From contig CABUDZ010000016.1 of NCBI GenBank assembly GCA_902490445.1, forward strand, positions 1 through 28,450: DNA of 28,450 bases, read 5' to 3'. Shown here piece after piece: positions 1-8,111 of the stretch (position 1 is its first letter; every line of letters begins with the position of its first letter). The stretch comes from an uncultured Collinsella sp. Lineage in GTDB: Bacteria > Actinomycetota > Coriobacteriia > Coriobacteriales > Coriobacteriaceae. The notes under the pieces are model-generated. The model saw only the letters and a program-made list of their open reading frames with translations, made no database searches and was not told where the DNA came from. The translations under genes and the position numbers were made by a program.

Positions 1-41
1 TCCGCACATGTGCGGATGAATATGGGAAGTGTTCGGATGAA
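1..41. promoter_or_regulatory. 16-bp palindrome and helically phased direct repeats upstream of the cyclophilin gene
   Basis: Positions 1-16 read TCCGCACATGTGCGGA, a perfect palindrome. Overlapping it, GTGCGGATGAA at 10-20 recurs as GTTCGGATGAA at 31-41, one mismatch and exactly 21 bp apart, about two helical turns. There is no T-run, so it does not look like a terminator. It could be an operator for the promoter about 50 bp downstream, or the tail of an element belonging to the gene left of the window. The arrangement is seen directly; the function is inferred. Confidence 0.35.
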
Positions 42-89
42 GTTGCCAATCAAGGAGTTCGCCATAGTCGGCATAACCTACGTGCGCAA

Positions 90-119
90 TTGATGTAAAC
101 CCGTGCTTATTGCTACAAT
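90..119 (+). promoter_or_regulatory. Promoter of the cyclophilin gene
   Basis: A -35 box TTGATG lies at 90-95 and a -10 box TACAAT at 114-119, separated by 18 bp. TG at 111-112 makes it an extended -10 (TGCTACAAT). The predicted transcript start is near 126, giving a leader of about 33 nt that carries the ribosome binding site GAGGAAGG at 145-152. Confidence 0.65.
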
Positions 120-158
120 TCGTACAAATATGCTTTAAACGCACGAGGAAGGAACCAC

Positions 159-701
159 ATGTTTGGTTTTAAGAAAGAGCTCTACACGCCCGAGTATCAG
201 CTTGTCGGCGACGAGTGCGCCGTAATCGAGACGTCGAAGGGTACCATCAAGGTCAAGTTTGACGGCGAGGGCGCTCCCATTCATGTCGCGAACTTCTGCG
301 AGCTTTCCACGATGGGCTTCTATGATGGCCTTAAGTTCCATCGCTATGTGCCCGGTTTTGTTATCCAGGGCGGCGACCCCAATACCCGCGACATGTCCGG
401 CGCCGACGTCGCTGCCGGTCTTGAGGGCCCCGACGGTATGCCCGGTACCGGTGGCCCCGGCTACTGCATCAAGGGCGAGTTTGCCACCAATCCGCGCAAC
501 AGCCATGTCGATGGCGCCCTTGCCATGGCACGCTCCATGGACCCCGATTCCGCGGGTTCGCAGTTCTACTTCTGCCTGGGTGCCCAGCATAACCTCGATT
601 CCGGTTACACCGTCTTTGGTACCACGGTCGAGGGTCTCGATGTGATTTCGCAGCTGCGTGCCGGCGACGAGATCGTCCATGTCGAGATCGTTCACGAGTA
701 A
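159..701 (+). CDS. Cyclophilin-type peptidyl-prolyl cis-trans isomerase
   Basis: A 180-residue cyclophilin that would catalyse cis-trans isomerisation of Xaa-Pro bonds during folding. The family signature is plain: FHR at residues 60-62 with the catalytic arginine, GFVIQGGDP at 66-74, GSQFYF at 133-138 and YTVFG at 150-154. There is no signal peptide, lipobox or membrane segment, so it should be cytoplasmic. The 20-residue N-terminal lead (MFGFKKELY...) is slightly longer than in minimal bacterial cyclophilins. The ATG at 159 follows GAGGAAGG with a 6-nt gap. The next gene starts 11 bases after the stop and is probably co-transcribed. The exact paralogue (ppiA or ppiB) cannot be decided from sequence alone, so no symbol is given. 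Confidence 0.93.
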   Translation: MFGFKKELYTPEYQLVGDECAVIETSKGTIKVKFDGEGAPIHVANFCELSTMGFYDGLKFHRYVPGFVIQGGDPNTRDMSGADVAAGLEGPDGMPGTGGPGYCIKGEFATNPRNSHVDGALAMARSMDPDSAGSQFYFCLGAQHNLDSGYTVFGTTVEGLDVISQLRAGDEIVHVEIVHE

Positions 702-712
702 AGGGGACTTCC

Positions 713-2017
713 TTGAATAGCCAGCTGATCCAACAGGGCCGCGCCGCTTACCGCGCGGGTGATTTTTCTGCTGCAGCCCAGATGCTTGGGGCGGCAAAGA
801 CTCCCGATGAGATTATGGGCGAGGCCGATCACCTTCGTGGCAACGCCTTGATGCACCTGGGCATGTATGCCGAGGCCGCCGAGGCCTATGCCGCCGCCCT
901 CAACGACGGTACCTACGGCAAGCGCGGCGCGCTGCTCACCAACCGCGGCAAGGCGCTCGCCGCCGTGGGCGACTACACGACGGCCGCTCAGGCTTTCTCT
1001 GCCGCTACGCAGGATGCTTCCTATGCCACGCCGTTCAAGGCCTATCTGGGCCTGGGCAATGCGCTGTTCCAGTCGGGCGACTATGCCAACGCGGGAACCG
1101 CCTTCCGTCAGGCTGCCATCGACGGCGCCAATCCGGCTCCTGCCGCCGCACTCGGCGAGCTCGGTCGTTGCTTCATTAAGCTCGGCCGTCCGGCGGATGC
1201 CGTGGAGACTTACCGCACGGCTATCGACTTTGCCGGCCCCCGCGACGACACGCGTGCGCTCAACGCCGGCATGGGTCAGGCGCTTTCTGCCGCCGGCCGT
1301 CCCTCCGACGCACTCGACGCCTTTAATGCCGCTACTGCCGATGGCATCTACCAGCTCACCTCCGAGCAGGCCGATGAGCTTGCCCGCGTGCAGGATTCGC
1401 TTGCCGCGCTGTCTGCCCAGACGGCTATGGCCACGGCTCCGGCGCCCGCGATGGACGCTCCTGCCGTCGATCCGCTCGATCCTACGGGCGCGACCGGTCA
1501 GTTTATGCCTGATCCCTCGGACACCGGCTTCTTTACGCTGTCCGAGTCCGAGATGGTCCAGCAGGACCGTCAGGATCGTAAGCAGGCCAAGGTCCGTCGT
1601 CGCCATCGCCATACGGGTCTCAAAGTCTTCATCGTGCTGCTTCTGCTTATTTTGATCGCCGCGGGCGGTCTGGGCTTTGCCTACACGCGCGGCTTTGGCT
1701 TCCCGTCTCAGGAGTCTGTCGTTACCGATCTGTTCCAGGCTGCCGGCGACGGTGACGCCGCAAAGGCCGAGTCTTGCCTGGCCTCGAGCCTGTCCGAGGA
1801 CGCTAAGTCGATGGTCATCTCCTCGATTCCGCAGGGTGCCACCGTGTCCGTCGAGGGCATGGATCAGTCCATGACCGAGACGACCGCCAAGGTGAAGGCA
1901 TCGCTGTCCAAGGGCGGCGAGCAGGAGTACACCGTCAAATTCGTGCGCTCCGACAACCATATCGGCTGGGCCGTTTCTTCGCTCGATATGGATTTCTCGG
2001 CTGCTGACAACCAGTAG
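713..2017 (+). CDS. Membrane-anchored TPR-repeat protein
   Basis: A 434-residue protein starting at TTG 713, with AGGGGA just upstream at 702-707. Residues about 1-220 are Ala-rich helical hairpins of TPR type, with recurrent patterns such as RAAYRAGDFSAAAQML, GNALFQSGDYANAGTAF and GRCFIKLGRPADAVETY. A Pro/Ala/Asp-rich linker follows, then a very basic stretch (KVRRRHRHTG) directly before one strong membrane helix at about 303-325. The rest, about 110 residues, would lie outside. By the positive-inside rule the TPR part is cytoplasmic. The C-terminal domain (QAAGDGDAAKAESCL... then beta-rich) resembles small DUF4878-like lumenal domains, but I cannot name the family. Its place before mreB hints at an envelope role, which is inference. 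The specific function is unknown. Confidence 0.85.
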   Translation: MNSQLIQQGRAAYRAGDFSAAAQMLGAAKTPDEIMGEADHLRGNALMHLGMYAEAAEAYAAALNDGTYGKRGALLTNRGKALAAVGDYTTAAQAFSAATQDASYATPFKAYLGLGNALFQSGDYANAGTAFRQAAIDGANPAPAAALGELGRCFIKLGRPADAVETYRTAIDFAGPRDDTRALNAGMGQALSAAGRPSDALDAFNAATADGIYQLTSEQADELARVQDSLAALSAQTAMATAPAPAMDAPAVDPLDPTGATGQFMPDPSDTGFFTLSESEMVQQDRQDRKQAKVRRRHRHTGLKVFIVLLLLILIAAGGLGFAYTRGFGFPSQESVVTDLFQAAGDGDAAKAESCLASSLSEDAKSMVISSIPQGATVSVEGMDQSMTETTAKVKASLSKGGEQEYTVKFVRSDNHIGWAVSSLDMDFSAADNQ

Positions 2018-2039
2018 TGACCTTATGGGATTTAGCTTT

Positions 2040-2072
2040 GCCCGGCGCTTCACCGCAAGTGAGGTGCCGGGC
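2040..2072. other. GC-rich hairpin between the TPR gene and mreB
   Basis: GCCCGGC at 2040-2046 pairs with GCCGGGC at 2066-2072. The pairing continues inward through GCTTCAC (2047-2053) and GTGAGGT (2059-2065) with two G-T-type weak pairs, closing on a CGCAA loop. The stem is about 13-14 bp. No T-run follows (TTGCGCTAG), so it is not a classical intrinsic terminator. It may attenuate, stop transcripts with help from other factors, or protect a 3' end before mreB. Confidence 0.45.
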
Positions 2073-2132
2073 TTGCGCTAGTATGATGAGCTAGTAGTTT
2101 TCCAGCAATCATCCAACACATCAGGAGTTGCG

Positions 2133-3176
2133 TTGTTTTCTTTGATGGATATGTTCTTCGGTAGCTGTGCGGGCGATCTTGCCATCGACCTCGGCACCGC
2201 AAATACGCTTGTCTCCGTGCGCGGTAAGGGCATCGTCATTCGCGAGCCCTCTGTTGTCGCCATCGACAAGAACGACGAGCGCATCCTGGCGGTCGGTATC
2301 GAGGCAAAGCGCATGCTCGGCCGTACGCCCGGCAACATCGTGGCCGTTCGTCCCCTGAAGGACGGCGTCATCGCCGACTTCGATGTTACCGAGGCCATGC
2401 TTCGCTACTTTATCGACAAGGCGTCCGAGAAGCGCTATCCGTGGACTCCGCGTCCGCGTGTCGTCGTCTGCGTTCCCTCCGGTGTCACGTCGGTCGAGAA
2501 GCGCGCTGTCTTTGAGGCCACGATCCAGGCCGGTGCCCGCCAGGCCTATCTGATCGAAGAGCCTATGGCAGCCGCTATCGGCGCCGACCTGCCCGTCGAG
2601 GAACCCACCGGCTCCATGGTCATCGACATCGGCGGCGGTACCACCGAGGTTGCCGTTATCGCTATGGGCGGCATCGTCGTCTCGCAGTCCATTCGTATTG
2701 CCGGCGACGAGTTCGATCAGGCCATCCTCACGCACGTTCGTGATGCCTACAACCTGGCCATCGGCGAGCGTACGGCAGAGGACATCAAGATCAAGGTCGG
2801 TTCCGCCGTGCCGCTCAAGGACGAGCTCGACGTTGAGGTCAACGGCCGCGACGTGATCACCGGTCTGCCCAAGACCGTGCGCATCGAGAGCGAGGAGATT
2901 CGTCGCGCGCTCAACAAGCCGCTCGACGAGATGGCCAAGGCCGTCAAGGACGCACTCGACGCTACGCCTCCCGATCTTGCCTCGGACCTTATGTACTACG
3001 GCATTTTGCTGACCGGTGGCGGCGCGCTGCTGCGCGGTCTCGACGTGCGCCTGCGCGATGAGACCGGTGTTTCGGTCAACGTCAGCCCCACGGCGCTCGA
3101 TAACGTCGTTAACGGCTGTGCCCGCGTGCTCGAGGCCAATGCGTTTGATGGCGGCTTCGTCCAGACCAATGCTTAA
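2133..3176 (+). CDS. mreB: Rod shape-determining protein MreB (bacterial actin)
   Basis: A 347-residue actin-fold ATPase that forms membrane-bound filaments guiding lateral wall synthesis. The phosphate-1 motif IDLGTANT is at residues 18-25, phosphate-2 IDIGGGTTE at 164-172 and the adenosine motif LLTGGGALLRGL at 292-303. Length matches the family. The start is TTG 2133, chosen because AGGAG at 2123-2127 sits 5 nt upstream; the ATGs at 2145 and 2151 have no such site. The N-terminus (FSLMDMFFG) is hydrophobic and could act as a membrane-binding peptide. It is the first gene of the mreB-mreC-mreD-mrdA-rodA block. I found no convincing promoter between the upstream hairpin and the start. Confidence 0.97.
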   Translation: MFSLMDMFFGSCAGDLAIDLGTANTLVSVRGKGIVIREPSVVAIDKNDERILAVGIEAKRMLGRTPGNIVAVRPLKDGVIADFDVTEAMLRYFIDKASEKRYPWTPRPRVVVCVPSGVTSVEKRAVFEATIQAGARQAYLIEEPMAAAIGADLPVEEPTGSMVIDIGGGTTEVAVIAMGGIVVSQSIRIAGDEFDQAILTHVRDAYNLAIGERTAEDIKIKVGSAVPLKDELDVEVNGRDVITGLPKTVRIESEEIRRALNKPLDEMAKAVKDALDATPPDLASDLMYYGILLTGGGALLRGLDVRLRDETGVSVNVSPTALDNVVNGCARVLEANAFDGGFVQTNA

Positions 3177-3197
3177 TTTCCAAAAGGTGGATTCCAT

Positions 3198-4196
3198 TTG
3201 GCACGATCTTCGGGTTTCTCCACAAATCTGAATACCAAGCGACAATCAACGGGTATGCGCCCGTTGATTGTTTTCAGCCTGATTTCGGTGTTGCTGCTCA
3301 CGTTTTACATCCGCGAGGGCGAGGCAGGACCGATTCATGCCGTGCGCTCGGGCGTGACGACGATTACCTCGCCGGTGCGCTTTGTGGGCTCGGCTGTGGC
3401 GGCTCCCTTCAATGCGATCGGTAACGTGTTCTCTAACCTTACGGCGTCGCAGGACACGCTTGACGAGCTTAAGAAGCAAAACGAGGAACTGACCTCTAAG
3501 GTTGCCGAGCTCTCCGAGGCTCAAAAGACCGCCGAGCGACTGGAGGGGCTGGTCGGCCTGCAGTCGACCTACAACCTCAAATCAACCGCAGCTCGTATCG
3601 TCGGCGCTTCGGGCGATGCCTGGACCTCGACCGTCACCATCGATAAGGGTTCTGCCGACGGTCTTACCATCAACATGCCTGTGACGAGTTCTGCCGGTGT
3701 CATAGGCCAGATTATCGAGGTCTCGGCCAAGACGTCCACCGTGCGCCTGATTGGCGATGAGAACTCGGGCGTGTCCGCTATGGTGCAGGACACGCGCGCC
3801 CAGGGCATGCTGCAGGGTCAGGCTGACGGCACGCTGCGTCTTGAGTACGTGAGCGTCGATTCCGACGTTAAGGTTGGCGACATCATCGTGACCTCGGGCA
3901 TTGGCGGTGTGTTCCCCAAGGGTCTACCGCTCGGCACCGTCTCGTCTGTTGAGAAATCGGCTAACGACGTGTACTACACCATTGTGGTGCGCGCCCAGAC
4001 GACGGCCGAGAACAACGAGGAAGTGCTGGTCATTACCTCGCTGACCGACGAACAGTCGGCCTCGGATGAGGACGTGAACACGGCCAACAGCACGCCGCAG
4101 GGAACGTCGCGCGATGCTGCGACCAAGACGAAGGACGAGAGCCCGGATGACAGTTCCGACACGTCCGAGACGACCGATTCCGGCTCGAGCGAATAG
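3198..4196 (+). CDS. mreC: Rod shape-determining protein MreC
   Basis: A 332-residue bitopic membrane protein that scaffolds the elongasome and activates the PBP2-RodA synthase. It has a short basic cytoplasmic N-terminus, a membrane helix at about 22-38 (RPLIVFSLISVLLLTFYI), a coiled coil at about 78-120 rich in Leu/Lys/Glu, and the two-barrel MreC domain at about 130-275 with recognisable stretches such as GVIGQIIEVS and VGDIIVTSGIGGVFPKGLP. From about 285 the tail is Ser/Thr/Asp/Glu-rich and probably disordered, a common variable feature of the family. The start is TTG 3198 with AAAGGTGG at 3183-3190. It lies 21 bp after mreB and 11 bp before the favoured mreD start. Confidence 0.95.
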   Translation: MARSSGFSTNLNTKRQSTGMRPLIVFSLISVLLLTFYIREGEAGPIHAVRSGVTTITSPVRFVGSAVAAPFNAIGNVFSNLTASQDTLDELKKQNEELTSKVAELSEAQKTAERLEGLVGLQSTYNLKSTAARIVGASGDAWTSTVTIDKGSADGLTINMPVTSSAGVIGQIIEVSAKTSTVRLIGDENSGVSAMVQDTRAQGMLQGQADGTLRLEYVSVDSDVKVGDIIVTSGIGGVFPKGLPLGTVSSVEKSANDVYYTIVVRAQTTAENNEEVLVITSLTDEQSASDEDVNTANSTPQGTSRDAATKTKDESPDDSSDTSETTDSGSSE

Positions 4197-4207
4197 GGGG
4201 CATGTCC

Positions 4208-4774
4208 ATGGATCTACACGAGCAGGGGATGAGCTCCCGCACGTTTGTAATCGCCGCCATTGTGTGCGTGCTGCTGCAGGCAGGCCTGGCACCGCAGATC
4301 TCCATTGCGGGCGGTCGCGTCAACTTTATGATTATCCTGGTGTGCCTAAGCGTGTTCTCGGGCGACCCGACCCGTGCCGTCGTGTGCGGTTTTTGCAGCG
4401 GCTTGTTCTATGACCTTTCCGCTGCCGTGCCGGTGGGCGTTATGTCGCTCCTGCTGACCGTGGGTTCTTTTGCCCTGGTGCATAGCGCTGCCGGTCAGAC
4501 GGGCGGTGCCCCGAGTGCGCGCGGCATCACGGTGGGCGCCTTCGCGTTCGTCATTAATGTGATCTACAGCATCATCTTGCTGTTTATGGGTTTGGAGACG
4601 AGCTTTGTCGTGGCGATCTTCGGCCATGCGCTGCCGTCTTCGATCCTGACGGGTCTGGTTGCCATTTCGTTTTTGATGTCCGGCGTCGTGCCGCAGTCCG
4701 GTTATGGATTCTCCGCACGTGGCGGACGCCAGACGGGCATGCGCTTTAAGCCCAAGACCCGTAAGCTCAAATAG
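4208..4774 (+). CDS. mreD: Rod shape-determining protein MreD
   Basis: A polytopic membrane protein of 188 residues, the usual partner of MreC. Five or six hydrophobic segments are visible, for example TFVIAAIVCVLLQAGLA near the N-terminus and FVINVIYSIILLFMGL later. The motif-like stretch GFCSGLFYDLSAAVPVGVMSL matches MreD proteins, which carry a conserved G-x-x-x-D in this region (shown here in 21 residues only as GFCSGLFYD plus following residues). The tail is basic (TRKLK) and cytoplasmic. The ATG at 4202 is only 1 nt from AGGGGG (4195-4200), whereas the ATG at 4208 is 7 nt away, so 4208 is preferred. MreD is thought to modulate the MreC-PBP2 interaction. Confidence 0.92.
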   Translation: MDLHEQGMSSRTFVIAAIVCVLLQAGLAPQISIAGGRVNFMIILVCLSVFSGDPTRAVVCGFCSGLFYDLSAAVPVGVMSLLLTVGSFALVHSAAGQTGGAPSARGITVGAFAFVINVIYSIILLFMGLETSFVVAIFGHALPSSILTGLVAISFLMSGVVPQSGYGFSARGGRQTGMRFKPKTRKLK

Positions 4775-4787
4775 GGGAGGCTCGTAG

Positions 4788-6857
4788 ATGTCTTCCCAGA
4801 TGACGGTTATTATCGCCGGTATCGTGCTGGTTGTGGCCATCGTGGTCGCGCTGGTCATCATGCGTCGCGGCGATTCCCGTTTTACCTACGATACGCAGCA
4901 TGGAACGGCCCCGCGCGCCACCGAGGGCGAGGGCAATACCGCGGCGACCGCCTTTAAGGGCCGCTTCTCCATCCTCACCACGGGTGTGGGCGCGATGTTC
5001 GCGGCGCTTGCCGTCAAGCTGTGGGGCATGCAGATGGTCTCGTCGGACTATTATGAAAAGCAGGCTAATAGTAATCAGACGCGCACCGTTACCACACCCG
5101 CTGTGCGCGGCCGCATCCTCGACCGCAATGGCGTGGCACTTGTCCAGAACCGTCCCTCACTTGCTGTCGTGGCCTACCGCGACCTTGCCGAGGATGAGGT
5201 TCTGGTTCGCCATCTTGCCAACGTGCTCGGTATGCCCTACGTGGCGGTTCTGCGCAATATTCAGGACAATTCCGAGGGCGCCCAGAGCCTGCATACCATC
5301 GCGACGGACGTCCGTCGCTCCACGGTTGCCTATATCAAGGAGCACGCCGGCGAGTTCCCGGGCGTCAAGATTGCCGAGCGTACCGAGCGCCAGTACCCGT
5401 ACGGCGAGACGGCCTGTCACATTTTGGGCTATACCGGCACCATTACCTCCGAGCAGCTTGAGGCCCAGAATAAGAAAACCTCTGGCGACGATGATGCTTC
5501 TGCTGGCCGGATTACGTACCAGTCGGGCGATATCGTGGGCCAGGCGGGTGTTGAGAGCTACTACGAAAACCTGCTGCAGGGTATTCGTGGCGAGCAGACC
5601 GTCAAGGTCGATGCCTCGGGCAATGTGACCGGTCAGGCCGGCGCCGTGCCCGCCAAGGCCGGCTCCGACATTAAGCTCACGCTCGACCTCAAGATCCAAC
5701 AGGCCTGTGAGACGGCGCTGGCGAGCGCCATCGAGCTTGCCAAGACCACTGGCTACAGCAATGCCGGCAACGGCGCTGTGGTGTGTCTCGATCCCAACAA
5801 TGGCGAGATCCTGGGCATGGCGAGCGAGCCTAAGTTCGATCCTTCTGTCTTTATCGGCGGCGTCTCAAATGACGTGTGGACCGAGCTCAATGATGACAAG
5901 GGTTCGCACCCGCTGCTCAACCGCGCCATTAGCGGACAGTACATGTCGGCCTCGACCATCAAGCCGCTCTCGGCCCTGGCCGGTCTTGAGTTTGGAACCT
6001 ACACGTCGGGGCAGACGACCAACTGCACGGGCTATTGGACGGGCTTGGGCAAGGCTTGGGGCAAGCGCTGCTGGCTGACGTCTGGACACGGCATCATGAC
6101 GCTGCAGTCGGGTATCGCCAACTCGTGCGACCCCGTCTTCTACGACATGGGCAAGGCGTTCTTTTATGACGAGCAACATTCCGAGGGCCTGCAGGAGGTC
6201 TTTCGTCGCTGGGGCCTAGGCAAGACCTGCGGTATCGATCTGCCGAGTGAGGGCGCGGGCCGTATTCCCGATGCCGAGTGGAAGGAGTCGTACTTTACCG
6301 ACGCCTCTGCCGAGGACCGCAAGTGGAATGCCGGCGATATGACCAACATTGCCATCGGCCAGGGCGACATTTTGGTGACGCCTCTGCAGATGGCATGCGC
6401 CTACATGGGCCTTGCCAACGGCGGTAAGCAGTACGTGCCTCACGTGTTTTTGTCTGCCGTGTCGCGCGATGGCGACGGCGATGCCTATAAGTACAACGGC
6501 AAAGGCAAGAAGAAGCGCTTGGAGGCCAAGATCAACAGCGATTCGGATTTGGCTCTTGTTCGCAACGGCATGCACGACGTGATTTACACGGCATCGACGT
6601 CCCTGGCGGCTCACTTTGGCACCCTGACGCCGCAGGTATACGGCAAGTCGGGCACGGGCGAGAAAAGCGGCGAGGACGAATACGCGTGGTTCTGCGCCTA
6701 TGCGCCGGCCGATGATCCCAAGTATGTCATCGCTACTGTCCTGGAGCAGGGCGGCGGTGGCTCAGATACCGCGATGCATGTCGTGCGCGACGTGCTCGGC
6801 GCGATTTATGACGAGCCCGATACCTCTTCGGCCTCGGGCGATTCTTCGGTTCGATAG
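4788..6857 (+). CDS. mrdA: Penicillin-binding protein 2 (class B transpeptidase of the elongasome)
   Basis: A 689-residue class B PBP that cross-links peptidoglycan together with the glycosyltransferase RodA encoded next. The pedestal domain begins near RGRILDRNG (108-115). The transpeptidase domain carries the active-site SxxK as S389-T-I-K392, the second motif as S446-C-D448 and KSGTGE at 620-625. An aspartate in place of the common Asn of motif 2 occurs in PBP2-type enzymes. The oddity is at the N-terminus: there are two hydrophobic segments, about 5-25 (MTVIIAGIVLVVAIVVALVI) and about 60-80, separated by a 35-residue polar linker, where the family normally has one. The ATG at 4788 has GGGGAGG at 4773-4779, so the long form is well supported. 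Confidence 0.95.
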   Translation: MSSQMTVIIAGIVLVVAIVVALVIMRRGDSRFTYDTQHGTAPRATEGEGNTAATAFKGRFSILTTGVGAMFAALAVKLWGMQMVSSDYYEKQANSNQTRTVTTPAVRGRILDRNGVALVQNRPSLAVVAYRDLAEDEVLVRHLANVLGMPYVAVLRNIQDNSEGAQSLHTIATDVRRSTVAYIKEHAGEFPGVKIAERTERQYPYGETACHILGYTGTITSEQLEAQNKKTSGDDDASAGRITYQSGDIVGQAGVESYYENLLQGIRGEQTVKVDASGNVTGQAGAVPAKAGSDIKLTLDLKIQQACETALASAIELAKTTGYSNAGNGAVVCLDPNNGEILGMASEPKFDPSVFIGGVSNDVWTELNDDKGSHPLLNRAISGQYMSASTIKPLSALAGLEFGTYTSGQTTNCTGYWTGLGKAWGKRCWLTSGHGIMTLQSGIANSCDPVFYDMGKAFFYDEQHSEGLQEVFRRWGLGKTCGIDLPSEGAGRIPDAEWKESYFTDASAEDRKWNAGDMTNIAIGQGDILVTPLQMACAYMGLANGGKQYVPHVFLSAVSRDGDGDAYKYNGKGKKKRLEAKINSDSDLALVRNGMHDVIYTASTSLAAHFGTLTPQVYGKSGTGEKSGEDEYAWFCAYAPADDPKYVIATVLEQGGGGSDTAMHVVRDVLGAIYDEPDTSSASGDSSVR

Positions 6858-6866
6858 GAGGTTGCG

Positions 6867-8093
6867 ATGGATTTTTCTCCGGCGGATCTGTTCCGTTCAA
6901 CCAAGACCGGCTCTCGCAGCAGCCTGGACCGCGTCAACAAGCAACTTTCGGCCTCGCGCGGTACGTTTCGCCAAAAGGTGCATATCGGTGTGCTGCTGGC
7001 TACCGTCGCGCTCGTTGCCTATGGCGCCATCATTATTTGGTCGGCGTCACAGTTTAAGGCCGACGCCTCATTCTCGCGCCACCTGCTGGGCATTGGCATT
7101 GGCGCGGTGCTTGCGGTGCTCGTCTGGCGTACCGATCTGCGCGGCATCTCTAACTTCTCGACGGCGCTGCTCGTCATTGACCTTATTGTGATCTTCTCGC
7201 CCAAGATTCCGGGCCTGTCCTATACGGGCGGTCTGGGCATGACGGGCTGGATCAAGATTCCCGGTATCGGCTTGACATTCCAGCCGGTTGAGCTTGCCAA
7301 GCTCATCACCATCTTCTTTATCGCCACGCTTGGCTCGCAGTATAACGGCCGCATCGATACCGTTCGCGACTACGTCAAGCTCTGCGGCATGCTGTCCATT
7401 CCGTTTTTGGCCGTCGTCGCCATGGGCGACCTGGGCTCGGGCCTGGTCGTGCTGGTCTCGGGCGCCATCGTCATCTGCATGAGCGGTGCACGCCGCGAAT
7501 GGGTGCTGTCGACCCTGGCCCTGCTCGTGGGCCTGGTGGCCCTCGTCCTGGCGCTCGATTCGGTCTTTGATTCGTTGCTCGGCCACGATGTGCTCATCAA
7601 GCAGTATCAGATGAACCGTCTGACGGTCTTTATCGACCCCGATAATGCCGATTCGGACGATGCCTACAACCTGCAGCAGTCGCTTATCGCCGTTGGCTCG
7701 GGCGGCTTCTTTGGTAAGGGTTTGGGCCATGCGACGCAGTCGGCCGGCGGCTTTCTGCCCGAGTTCCACACCGACTTCGTCTTCGCCTTCCTGTCCGAGA
7801 CCTTTGGCTTTTGCGGTTCCTTTTTGCTCCTGTGCCTCTACGTGCTGCTGATCTTTTCGACGATTCGCGTCGCCTTTAAGTGTGAGTCGCTGTTCTTGCG
7901 CCTATCGTGTGTGGGCATCGTTGGCATGTGGGCGTTCCAGACCTTCGAAAACATCGGCATGTGCATCGGCATGATGCCGATTACCGGTATTCCGCTACCG
8001 TTTATTAGCTTCGGTTCGTCTTCGATGATGATTCAGCTGCTGACGGTGGGTATCGTACAATCCATATGGCGGCATCGTTCGGGCGCCGCGTAA
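6867..8093 (+). CDS. rodA: SEDS-family peptidoglycan glycosyltransferase RodA
   Basis: A 408-residue polytopic SEDS protein that polymerises lipid II into glycan strands at the lateral wall. About ten membrane segments are visible after a 35-residue cytoplasmic N-terminus. Signature stretches are FQPVELAKL (138-146), NLQQSLIAVGSGGFFGKGLG (268-287), LPEFHTDFVFA (297-307) and LPFISFGSSS (377-386). The ATG at 6867 follows AGGAGG, which overlaps the mrdA stop, so translation is probably coupled. I call RodA rather than FtsW because of its place directly behind mreBCD-mrdA; the sequence alone does not separate the two subfamilies with certainty. Confidence 0.93.
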   Translation: MDFSPADLFRSTKTGSRSSLDRVNKQLSASRGTFRQKVHIGVLLATVALVAYGAIIIWSASQFKADASFSRHLLGIGIGAVLAVLVWRTDLRGISNFSTALLVIDLIVIFSPKIPGLSYTGGLGMTGWIKIPGIGLTFQPVELAKLITIFFIATLGSQYNGRIDTVRDYVKLCGMLSIPFLAVVAMGDLGSGLVVLVSGAIVICMSGARREWVLSTLALLVGLVALVLALDSVFDSLLGHDVLIKQYQMNRLTVFIDPDNADSDDAYNLQQSLIAVGSGGFFGKGLGHATQSAGGFLPEFHTDFVFAFLSETFGFCGSFLLLCLYVLLIFSTIRVAFKCESLFLRLSCVGIVGMWAFQTFENIGMCIGMMPITGIPLPFISFGSSSMMIQLLTVGIVQSIWRHRSGAA

Positions 8094-8111
8094 CCGCTGG
8101 AGGGGTTTGCT

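Noticed and set aside
2040..2087. Terminator plus promoter before mreB
   Set aside because: The hairpin lacks a T-run, and the -10-like TATGAT at 2082-2087 has no -35 box at 16-18 bp. Only the hairpin is reported.
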